Shown one piece after another: positions 12,901-22,745 of a stretch of DNA of 64,000 nucleotides (position 1 is the stretch's first letter; each line of letters opens with the position of its first letter). The stretch is from Lates calcarifer (lineage: Eukaryota > Chordata > Actinopteri > Centropomidae). A program made the position numbers and the translations under genes. Location: positions 1,489,530-1,553,529 of the forward strand of contig NC_066838.1 in assembly GCF_001640805.2 (NCBI RefSeq), read 5' to 3'. The notes under the pieces are model-generated. The model saw only the letters and a list, made by a program, of their open reading frames with translations, was not told where the DNA came from and made no database searches.

Positions 12901-13064
12901 TGGGTTGATAATGTTTGATATAATAATTTGCTTGGTTTAGATCAAATAGCAATCAAGTGAGAATGAACAAACTGACTGTACTGATATTCATTCAGTTCTT
13001 GAAGTTGATGAGTTAGAAGCAGGAGACATGGGCAATTGAATTGTCTGATGAAGCATCTGTGAGA

Positions 13065-13280
13065 TGTGCTGGAAAAACAAATCTGATCCATAGAGGGCCC
13101 ACCTTACAACTTATAGGACTTACACTAATGTCTGATGCTAATGTCTTGGTGCCTGATACCACAGGATACCTTCAGAGGTCTGTGGAATCCATGTCTCAAC
13201 AGGTCAGAGCTGTTTTGGCAACACAAAGGACACCTACACAAAGGAGCAGGTGGTTTTAATGTTGTGGCAGATTGTTTATA
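13065..13280 (+). repeat. Dispersed fish DNA repeat, right end
   Basis: Contains TTGGTGCCTGATACCACAGG, ATACCTTCAGAGGTCTGTGG, CAGGTCAGAGCTGTTTTGGC and a terminal GGTGGTTTTAATGTTGTGGC. This order is familiar from an abundant fish repeat that ends just after such a block. The plus-strand 72-codon frame at 13041-13259 lies in it and is not a gene. Confidence 0.5.
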
Positions 13281-14042
13281 TTCTGAATAGAAACTGGAAC
13301 ACGTAGAGTATTTGTTCCCATGTGTTGTTTGTCCTAATGAACCATGTGAAATCTATTATTTCTCTAATGTGTCCCACATATTCCCCCTCCCCCTGTCTCT
13401 GTCTGTCTCCTCTGTAGGTGACTGTAGCAGCTTGGCCTTCTTGCGATAATGGTTTGGACCAGAAGTCTGTTAGGTGACTGCCTCTGACAGATGTCATTCG
13501 TCATAGACTGATCTTCATAGAGGAAAGACTAGAAGTCCCTTTGGCCTCTGCAGCTTCTTAATGCAAATATAATGCATGATTTCAGGATCGCGCTCAGCAT
13601 CTTTTCTGGAATGTGCTGAGGAGTTTAATTCAAAGATTTCCTTCTCTGACTCAAATGGCTTTTGAATGTTGGATTGGATTGTAGTTCTGTCGATTTGTGA
13701 ACATTTGACTTGTGACTGGTCTGACAGCTTCAGATAGCAGTCATTCACTGAATACTACACTACCCCAGTCCTATGATGCTCGCACCTTTTCATTACCACT
13801 GAACTTCAATTGGAGGAACCTCTCAGACTGTATTTGCTCCCTCATCCCAGGTTGTCAGCTACAAGTGATTTTATGGAATATTTTTATGTTTCTTGAGCAC
13901 CACCCTGGGCGACTTTTTATTATTGGATTGTATCACAGTTTTCTAAAGACACTGACTCTTCGAGGTGTGAGGGCAGCAAGTGCATCTTAAAAATCTGTGA
14001 ATCCCTGGCATTTCACACTTCATCCATCATACATCAGGAGTC

Positions 14043-14196
14043 ATGGAGTCTGTGGCAGCTCGAATGGCCATGGTAACTGACTCCCCCAACCCATCACTGA
14101 GATCGAGGACTACTGTGACTACAGACGGTGACTCTTTTGTGAGCACTGCCAGCCTTCCCTGCAGCCACTTCCTATCTGCCAACGTCGTCACTGTTG
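14043..14196 (+). CDS. Candidate coding first exon (unidentified)
   Basis: An ATG at 14043 in good context (G at -3, G at +4) opens 51 codons plus one base and ends at a near-perfect 5' splice site, GTTG|GTAAGT. The peptide begins MESVAARMAMVTDS and includes TVTTDGDSFVSTASLP, which looks like ordinary protein and not a translated repeat. No dispersed repeat covers it. An upstream stop lies near 13996. I do not recognise the protein. It could instead be an internal exon using the weak acceptor CATCAG at about 14037. Chance is a real alternative, because the opposite strand is also open here. Confidence 0.25.
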
Positions 14197-15394
14197 GTAA
14201 GTGTTTGTGTTTGCCTGCATGACCTGTAAGTAACCTGTGCATGGTAATAAGTGCTTGTTTCATTAATGGAGAGTGACAATGTGCTAGGAATCTGCCTGTA
14301 GTGTTAATGTGTCAGGTCTCATACTGTGATGAGCTGCCTGTGGTCTCTGCTGTGTTGTGGTGTACAGCACTGTTTAACTTAGTCCATACTCTTTGCTTTG
14401 CTGAAAACAATAAGCAGTTTTGCCTGCCTTTTTCTTCAGTAATTAAGAATAGTGGAAGATTTCATAATTTAAGTGATTAACATGGAATGGAATGGACTTT
14501 AACAAAGACATCATGTGTCAAAAATGAAAGAAAACCTCACAATGTGACATCCCTGTCCGGAGTCAGGTGCAGATGTTATACAGGGATGATATAGGGGTTG
14601 TGGAATGGAGACCGCAAGGTACAGGCGTATCTGATTGTGTGTAAGAAAGGTGGAGAGTGATGGTGAGTGCATAGAAGTCATTTGTTGCTAGGGAAAGTAA
14701 CTTTGAGTTACTTTTAAATGTCATGTTTTCTCTTATTAATGCACACATAACTAGATTATTATGATGTTGCTGAGCCTGTGACACAGTGTTGGGTTTAGTC
14801 AACTATCTAATTTATCTATCATTGTATCCATTATCACTATAATGAAGTAAGTGGTGGATCAATAAAGTACAATTGTCTGCTGTGGTGGAGACGTCTTCTA
14901 GTGCCTCAAATATCTTTTTTGAGTTTGACCTCCATTTAAGCATATTCTTTTTTCAGGTAGCTGTAAAACATCTTTCCACATCGTGGCCCACAGTTTTGAT
15001 TTGTCTGTCTTTGCTAATCACTTGTCTAAAGGCAACTGACTTAACCGTTGGTACAATCAGTCTGTTTAGTTCTGCCTGAATTACAGACTGTGCAGATGAT
15101 TTCTTAGGTTTAAAATCAAGCTATGGCTGTTTGGATGGAGTGGCTCCATGCTTAGCAGTGGTAGCACTGGAGTCTTTGTAATAACCTTTGTAAATATGAG
15201 TTGTTTCACCAGGTGCTTCAAAAAATTAGAATTGCTATTCTTTGATGTGAGAAAGTCTTTACATGGGTACATAGACTACAACTCATCAGTATATTTTTGT
15301 CTTTGGCCTTGAAGAGAATAAAATTATGTCCATATTCCCAGGAGAAAATGTTTGGATCGCTCAGACCGCTGGCCATTGTGTGGGCTAAAGCTCT
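14197..15394. other. No further gene; possible intron sequence
   Basis: Nothing assignable except a short AGTAACTTTGAGTTACTTTT patch at 14694-14713, which is typical of fish hAT-type MITEs. Confidence 0.4.
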
Positions 15395-15561
15395 CACTCA
15401 CTCATTTGCATCACCATTAAGTCAGGTAATGGTGCATTTATTATTTGTTACAAAAGTAATAAGTAATGAACCTTTGTAAGTTGCAGTGACTGTAAATGAG
15501 TTGCTTAATTCTAAAAAGTAATCTCACTATTAGTTACAGTAACACTTTACTCCCAACACTG
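15395..15561. repeat. hAT-type MITE end (probable)
   Basis: A run of TTGTTACAAAAGTAATAAG, CTAAAAAGTAATCTCAC and TTAGTTACAGTAACAC leads into CCCAACACTG at 15552-15561. This is the usual terminal sequence of fish hAT-derived MITEs. The matching start, CAGTGTTGGG, occurs at 14784, but the flanks show no target duplication, so one intact element is not supported. Confidence 0.4.
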
Positions 15562-16984
15562 GTCATGCCTTTGTATTCTGCCACATCTTGAACTCCAGTT
15601 CTAACAAAGCCTTCCTCAGTTCACTGAGCATCTTATGTCAGAACAGCTGAGGCAATCAGGCCTCCAAGTACCATCAGGTACAGTCTTTTCCTAAGGGTAC
15701 TCTCCCACTCTGAATGCAGTTGATTGTAAACTGTGGTCTGTATGGAGCTGAAGTGTGTCCTCTGCATATTTCTCTCTGTCCTCTGTGGTCATGTGGTTAA
15801 GCAGCTCTCAGACAGGGCTTGATTCTCAGTTTTTTTTTTCAAGTATTGGCTGATGCTGAGAAAAGTCAGTCACAGCTAAACAGTTTAATCACATAAAGCA
15901 AGACTGAGGTAGCATTCAGACAGTGATTATCACTGAGAACTTATTGCCATCAGATGTTCTGACTGATATAGATCATGTACTGGACATAATTACATGTTAA
16001 AGAAATACTGTGCAGTATCCATTAGTGGAGGAGTCTTCATCCCTTCATTTGACATGTTTTTCACTGTAACAAACACATACAGCTAATGTTACTTTTTGAG
16101 ATTAAAATGATCATTACTGGTTGCAAAAACCATCCTAAACATCCAGTATACATGTGACTACATATTTAACTTACATTTTAACATCTAACATGTTGAAGTT
16201 GTCTGGGTAGTGATGTGTCTGGCAGCAATGATAGCACACACTTTGTGTTCAGTTTTTATTTCCTCTATCTAAGGATGTTAGGGTTGGTCTGGTTGGCATT
16301 GCAAGCAAGAAAATTTGCACTGCACTGCAATGAAATTTAAGTTCTGAATTTCAGGACCTGCTGGCTTTCAGTCTGTGTAAACTGTGGGTAGTCTGTGAGA
16401 ACAGTCGCATCAACAAAAATATACAAAATTCCTTTTTTGTTTTCTCAATCCCAGTTTGTAAAATCCTGTAAATTGTATTTCTGATCACATTTACAAATTG
16501 TGAACAGAGCTCTAAAATGAATGATTAAAATTAGGGAATCTGATTAGATATTTTACATCAACAGATAATAGAAAAAAAAGAAAATATAAAAGAGAGACTG
16601 AAAAAAGAAAGCAAGACAAATTGATTCATTATGACTTGTGAAGGTTTCTTTCTTGACAGCAATAACTGTCTCTCAACATCAACATTTATTTAATTCTCAC
16701 AATTGAAAAAAATAGGAACAAAATTAAATACATTAAAAAAGCAAATAAAAACAAAATGGAAATAAATTAATACAGGAATACAGACATAAATATATTTTTG
16801 TTCAGTTTTATATTATATATTATACATTTGTAAATGTATTTACTTATCTATTTTCCATGTCATGTTTCACTTTATTACAGCCCATAACATCACACTGTTG
16901 GATATAGAGGGGTGTAATGAGCATTGCAACCTCTAAGGGTCACTAGCAGGGCATGAGACTTATATCTTTATGGATACATTGTAA
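15562..16984. other. No gene; AT-rich
   Basis: The span 16560-16850 is extremely A/T-rich, with A-rich blocks and ATATTATATATTATA. No reading frame or RNA structure stands out. Confidence 0.5.
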
Positions 16985-17039
16985 ATTGAAGCCAGTCGAG
17001 GCATCCTGAGTCTGGTTCTGCTCAGGGTTTCTGCCTCTT
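16985..17039 (+). repeat. LINE 3'-UTR-like fish repeat, left half
   Basis: Contains CATCCTGAGTCTGGTTCTGC and GGTTTCTGCCTCTT. It continues at 17736-17905 with AAAAGGTAGTTTTTCC and related blocks. It is interrupted by the L1-type insertion at 17040-17735. Confidence 0.6.
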
Positions 17040-17735
17040 TTTAAATTTTTTAAATAATTATTTTATTTAAACTTTTTTTTTTTTACAATAAAACAAGCAT
17101 ACACATATTGGACATAAAGCACCCAGTGCCGCTGCACTACTCAATAGAAGAGAAGAAGAAAAAAAGAGAAACAGGAGACACACACAGCTCCCAGCATCAG
17201 TCCAACCATCAGTCAGTAGCAATGTTAGTATAATGGGAGATTGTCCTTTTCATCAAGAAGGCCCTAAAGATAAACAGACAAACAAAACTGAACTCAAACA
17301 TATGAGTGGGGGGACTACCAGATAATCAGTCAATGTACAGAGCAGGACAGAGTTTATACAAAAAAAAGTGCAACATGGCAGATAAGATTGTAAATTGTAC
17401 AATTAGCTCTTATCGCATGGCACTGAAGAAGGCTTCCATATTTTAAGGAAACTACTTTGTAAGTAGGGTTTACAGATCTGTTCCATCTTGATAATTAAGA
17501 GCATTTCATTGAGCCATCTCTTAAAGCAGAGGGGCAATGGAGATTTCTAATTTAAAAGTATTCATTTTTTAGCTGCAACCATGCCTGTTTTAAGAGCCTG
17601 TTTTTGATGGGAAGAGGAGCCAAATATTGGCAGTTTATAGTCTTCCACAATTGAATATATCACACCAGTAATTACTCAATACTGGACATTGCCAGAATAA
17701 ATGTGACAGTGATCCTTCAGCTGTGCCACATCTAA
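17040..17735 (-). mobile_element. 5'-truncated L1-clade LINE
   Basis: A 696-bp insertion flanked by a 14-bp direct repeat GGTTTCTGCCTCTT (17026-17039 and 17736-17749). On the minus strand it starts in code that reads GTAEGSLSHLFWQCPVLSN and then YWCDIF, followed by RWLNEML and LKIWKP after frameshifts. This is the C-terminal, cysteine-containing region of L1-clade ORF2. It runs through a 3' UTR into an A-rich tail with an AATAAA-like signal, seen as T-rich sequence at 17042-17085 on the plus strand. The truncated 5' end, A-rich tail and target duplication are the marks of target-primed reverse transcription. It is dead and several frames are broken. Confidence 0.8.
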
Positions 17736-17905
17736 GGTTTCTGCCTCTTAAAAGGTAGTTTTTCCACTGTAGCCTAGTGCTGCTCCGGGTGGGAACTGTT
17801 GGGTCTTTCTTTGTAAATATAATAATCTAAAGAGTCTAGACCTGCTCTATATGAAAAGTGTCTTGAGATAACTTCTGTTGTGATTCAGCTCTGTATGGCT
17901 GTACA
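17736..17905 (+). repeat. LINE 3'-UTR-like fish repeat, right half
   Basis: Resumes after the second target copy with AAAAGGTAGTTTTTCC, CTGTTGGGTCTTTCTTTGTA, AGAGTCTAGACCTGCTCTAT and GTGTCTTGAGATAACTTCTG. This order is familiar from the 3' end of L2-type fish LINEs. The repeat is older than the L1-type element within it. Confidence 0.6.
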
Positions 17906-18404
17906 AGGTCCCTGTTCTGTTGGCCAGTCATGTACAACCTGCATTTATTCCTTAAGGCTCCTTTGATTCGTAGTGTGGAGGAATTTGATAATTACACCAG
18001 ATGCTAGGAGGAAAGTCAGCGCCTTGCTGCAGGGAGATTGTCTCCATGAATGCATAAAAAACCTGCAGTGTGGAGGTTTGCTGCTGTTGTCAACACTGAG
18101 GCTTTGACAGGGATGTTGTGTTCAAATCTTAATTGTTGTTGCCACAGATGGAGGAGAGAGCAGTGGGGTCAAACTGTGTCAAGTACCTAAAGTCGATGGC
18201 TGACCAGTGACTGGTCAGTTATTTGTTTTCTCACTGACTTAAACACAATCAGCTCAAAGGTATTGATTGGGTCTGATGCAGACCAGTAAACCAGAGAGTG
18301 ATGTAATTCTGGACTGAGGGTTACGTTCTCTCACTTTGGGCAAACAGGTGGAACCTCCACAGAGCCAGGCAGGTGTCAGAATGCTGCTTTTATATTGTGA
18401 CAAC

Positions 18405-18785
18405 AAATTAGTCATCTGTGTTGACTAATTAGTTAAATTTTGGTCTTGAGTTTCTTAATTTGTGCACACAAGATCATAATTTGTACTCTTGAATCACTTC
18501 CATAGCACAAATCAACAACTTTCTCAATCTAGTTAAATGGTTTTTAAATCACTTAATTTGTGCTCACAAATCATTTTTGCTCTCTAATCTTGAGCATTTT
18601 TGTGCACAAGTTAATGATTCCTGCCTGCAACATTAATTACTTAATTTCTGCACATGAATTAGACATGCTCTTCACTTCACATTAATTACATCACACTCTC
18701 AAATTACATTATTGGTAATTTAATTACTTAACTAATTACTTACTAAACAATAGGTTAATTATTAACAAGTAAGTTGTGCTCTTGA
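18405..18785. repeat. Degenerate AT-rich tandem array
   Basis: A motif close to CTTAATTTGTGCACACAAG recurs at about 18455, 18560 and 18640 (CTTAATTTCTGCACATGAAT). Related pieces such as TTGTACTCTTGAATCA and GTTGTGCTCTTGAATTATT lie between. The sequence is rich in TTAATTA. It is best read as an old, scrambled tandem repeat whose unit is near-palindromic. Confidence 0.45.
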
Positions 18786-18949
18786 ATTATTGTACAGGCG
18801 GAGGAGAATATATGTGATGAATATACAGTAAAATACCTGATGTAGTGCAAACTAAACAGTGAAATTTGTCAGGCTACAGACAATTCAATCCAAGTGAGCA
18901 GCCTGAATTAAATACAAGTTGGTTTTGATTTTGGATGGCACATGGTCTA

Positions 18950-19705
18950 AAGCGAATGGAACAAGTGCATTTAGGGAGTGTGCAAATCCACTTTTGCTAG
19001 TTTAACAGCGGAAAGAGAGGTTACAGCGCCAGGCGCACAATTCAGAAGGGTTGCATGTAGTCTCTTAATTAATCATGGGTTTGTTTTGGGTGTAACATGC
19101 AATAAACCAATCAGACTTATATTTTGCTATTATACTGCATGATTTACCAGGTTCTTCTGCCAGCTGATCTCTCCTTGCCCATGCTTCTGCTGGTGTATTT
19201 TGATTCATTGGCATTGGCACCTGCAGTTCAGCATTACACCATCTGAAGTCAAGTAATGTTTCCTCATTTATATCTGAGACATCCATGACACAGGGCAATG
19301 TTGTGCAACATACAAGGTGCCTCTTTATTTTTAATGCTTTGAATATTTGTATGCTGCTGTGTGCCCATGTGTATGTAACAAACACAGTGTACATGCTTTG
19401 TGCTTGAACCTTTGCAGGCATATATTACTGTCTTGATAATGTGTCCTTAAAATAACAGTTAAATACTGCACCACTGACTTCAGACCAGGTTTTTGGTGCT
19501 AAATTGTGCAATTGTTCTCTGCAGACTCAAGATGGGAATACTCCATCAATGCTCCTGACCACACTTCATTTTAAGACCAACATGCCCATGGGTGCTCAGA
19601 TGGGTGCAAGTGCATTTGCAATTTAAACTGTGTGGGTGCTAAATGGGAAAATTGCCACTGTGTCGACACTTTTTTTTTCGCTCTTTGCACCACGTGTGAG
19701 ATACA
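18950..19705. mobile_element. PIF/Harbinger-like non-autonomous relic (probable)
   Basis: The left part has CACTTTTGCTAGTTTAACAG, CAGCGCCAGGCGCACAATTC and GTCTCTTAATTAATCATGGG, then AACATGCAATAAACCAATCA. The right part has GGGTGCAAGTGCATTTGCAA and GGAAAATTGCCACTGTGTCG. This arrangement matches, from memory, abundant fish Harbinger-derived elements. The ends are not clear. The 118-codon minus-strand frame at 19065-19421 lies inside it and shows no transposase motif. Confidence 0.4.
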
Positions 19706-21503
19706 GGGTGTAGCTCAAAGTTTTCATTTCCGACCCCCACAACTAAAGAGCTTTCTATAGCAACAAATATTTTCATACTTATACATGGAGAAATCCTCTA
19801 TAGAAGAGGTAGACATAGCATTTTCTTTCTTGACAGTGTCATCGCAGTTAACCAGAATACAATGCACCACAAATGTTGTTTTGAGGATGTGTCATAGACA
19901 TAGACAAATGTTCACAAACTATCTGCAAAATTCATGATGAGATGCTCACCTCTGATGGACAGCAGCAAGTGTGTGTGTGTGTGCCACTCGCTAACTTGAC
20001 AGCTCAAACCACAAAGGAGTGACAGGGCCAGTTCCTTTGCTTACTGTACTTCCCCAGAGGGTTGATTGTACACCACATGAAGTGTGGAATGCCCCCCTTA
20101 ACTGATGACCCATTTCCACAGGGTCAGCTGCTGTGCAAAGAAAAACAGCTCTGCAGAGGCATTCAACTACCAGTGATTCATCAGATCCTCAGCTTTAGCT
20201 TTTTGCATCAAAATGTGAAAAAAATGCTGTGACTGCAGAGAAGGAGAGAAAGGAGAGAGAGGAAAAGAGACTATAAATGAATTAGAAACACTACAGCTCA
20301 TGAAAACACATCTGCTGGTTGATTAGAAGAACTAGCACATGGGATTCAGCCCAAACTCAAAACATGTAGTTACAGCATGTCTGTCTACACAAAAGGCATT
20401 TCTCAGTTGTCCATCTTAAATGTGTCTAATGAAAAACATACACTTATTAATCCAGCTGTCTGCATGGGATAGCAGGATAGCACTTATTTCAACAGGCTTA
20501 CTTAATGCATTCTGTATATACTGTGTGTATATAGCAATACAGATCTGAGAATATGTTCAAGCTAGCCATGTTCACAGGAATAAATATTGTTGAATTTTAT
20601 TTTGTTTATCACAAACAGCCATGTGAGTACTATTAAACTCAGATTTCAACACTCCAGTAGCTGATATAATTCTGTTAGCCATAGGACCTGTCAAAACCTC
20701 AGTGTCTAGGATTCCATGGAAGTCCTAAGATGGATAAAATACATTTAGCAGTATGTAGCAACCAGCAAGCACATCCAGGAGTGAGTGAAAGTGTGTGAGT
20801 GAATATGAATGATGGATGGGGCCAGAGGCTGCAGGTGTTTCAAGTGGGCTGGAAAACAGTTGCTGTGTTTTCCTTGTACCAAAACCCTCTAATTTAGCCT
20901 CATCTGCAGACTGATGCTGCCATCAGATGCAATTAGAAACCATCTGCTAGGTCCCAGGGTAGAAAGCTGTCAATCAAACTGCTGCATGTGTGCAGGGTAA
21001 TACTGACAGCTCAGAATGTTGTAGCACATAAGTGTGAGAGAGGGGATATAGATGATGATAATGATGCAGCATATTGATTCACAAAAATGAAAGCAAATGT
21101 ATAGAATGATTCCTGGTAGCTCTTAGGTTGTGAACCACTAAAGCATCAAACATTATGTTGGGCAAAGGACATATATGAGTAAAATCAATTATGAAGTTAA
21201 GCAGCATTCAGAGTCATTTCTTTCACATTTACCACAGTTAACTACTCATTCCTTCCTTGACATGAAGTAAATGGTTAAAGAACAACTAGTTTTGGCCTCA
21301 TTCCTATCCAACGAGACAGCCATCTCAGCAAGTGTCCCGAACACATATTTATGCTCAAGTGAAAAAGCTCTCTAGTTATTATGACGCAAGCAAAGAAGGA
21401 GTTCCAGTGAAATTATTATAGAGCAGTAAGTCCACGGACAGAGGAGATCAAGGGGGGTATAGCTCAATACAACACTGGACATTAATGTGGGTTTGTTTCC
21501 TGT
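19706..21503. other. No gene or recognised element
   Basis: Contains a short GT run (19972-19983) and no convincing frame or repeat. Confidence 0.5.
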
Positions 21504-22023
21504 TTGCCGCTGACCATCAGTGTTTGTCAGGAGGATGACAAAGATGTTAACCTGATAAGTCCAGAACTACTCCCAATGCAAACCAAAGGGAAAGCACTTG
21601 ATCTGATGCTCGCATCTGGCTGCAGTTCTGTGCCATGGAGGCACATGTATTGGCCATATGACCCCGATGTCTACAATGAAGCCATCTCAAATGCAATGAA
21701 AAGGAACCACTTTGATGAGATAATGGCCTCAATTCATCTGGTGAATAACTCAAAGGCCACAAATGACCCTTTCTACAAAGTGCAAAAAGATGATGCCATA
21801 CACAAAACTCCTACCAACTGATGAAAGCATGATACCCTATTATGGCAAGCATGGCTGCAAGCAGTTTATCAGAGGCAAACCAATTCAGTTTGGGTACAAG
21901 TTATGGAACCTTGCTTCACCCACAGGATACATGTTTCACATGGAGCCCTATTGTGGAGTCCACACACATCTGCCTGAAACAGGCTTAGGACAGGGCCCAA
22001 GTGTAACTTGTAACCATGCCTAG
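21504..22023 (+). pseudogene. piggyBac transposase relic
   Basis: Two overlapping plus-strand frames (21504-21821 and 21763-22023) together carry the middle of a piggyBac-family transposase. The first holds ASGCSSVPWRHMYWPYDPDV and then NAMKRNHFDEIMASIHL. The second holds TDESMIPYYGKHGCKQFIRG and then KPIQFGYKLW, TGYMFHMEPY and ETGLGQGPSV. The aspartate of the DES motif corresponds to the first catalytic residue of the family. At the junction near 21815 the frame changes and roughly 15-20 expected codons are missing. The protein also stops before the second and third catalytic aspartates. It is therefore an internal fragment with no visible terminal repeats or TTAA sites. Identification of the family is secure. 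The subfamily is not. Confidence 0.85.
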
Positions 22024-22640
22024 TTATAATATGTTACACGTGTTAGTGTTATTCTTGTTTTTATATGTGTAAATAGGTCAAATTGAAGAATTTGTGTACA
22101 TTTAGTCTATGTTGTTTCCCACCGGCAACGATTGTTGGAAAAATTTGGGATTAAACGGATTAATGCGTAAATCAGTTTTTGTGATAAAAGTTCATGGCAC
22201 GAAATTGCAATATCAAACTAATGGAGATACGTGCCAACTTCATTGATAGATGAGAGATTACACCATGTCTTTCCTCTTTATATAATCACATTACAAGAGG
22301 GCTTCGTTTGCATAGTTTTCTGTTTTCATGCTTACTGTGCCTCTAATTAACATAGAAAACATGACTGAATAACAAACATTGGAATTCTTAAGTAAGCCCT
22401 TAATTTTCTTTTTTAAGTTACTTTTATTGAGAGTGATGTTATGGCCAAATAAAAGATGTACATTTGGATGTATCCTACAAGTGTTGTGTGTATATGAAAG
22501 CCTGATACATGTTATTCCTCTGTGCCACAGAGATCCATTGTTGGGCTTGAGAGAGGCACAGATTTAATTAAATTTGCTGAAAATATGTTTTGTAAAGGTC
22601 ACTGGGGGAATTCACTCAAACAGCTACTGCTCAGTAGTCA
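22024..22640. other. No gene; possible remnant of the piggyBac element
   Basis: No transposase code or inverted terminal repeat could be recognised downstream of the fragment. Confidence 0.4.
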
Positions 22641-22745
22641 ATGTTTAGGCAGCCTTTTGGTTAAGGTATATACCACATAACCGCAACATCCATGGTTCAA
22701 CTCTGGGCTGGGGAATCTTGCTGCATGTTGTACTTTTTCCATGTT
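22641..22745 (+). repeat. tRNA-derived SINE, second type, truncated
   Basis: GGCAGCCTTTTGGTTAAGGT resembles a diverged A box, and CATCCATGGTTCAACTC a B box. CTTGCTGCATGTTGTAC follows, which is characteristic of another common fish SINE. The tail is missing or unrecognisable. Confidence 0.45.

Noticed and set aside
14784..15561. A single 778-bp hAT element between CAGTGTTGGG and CCCAACACTG
   Set aside because: The flanking 8-mers (CTGTGACA and GTCATGCC) do not match, so the pairing of ends may be fortuitous.
19065..19421. 118-codon minus-strand frame
   Set aside because: Inside a probable Harbinger-derived repeat and without transposase or other motif.
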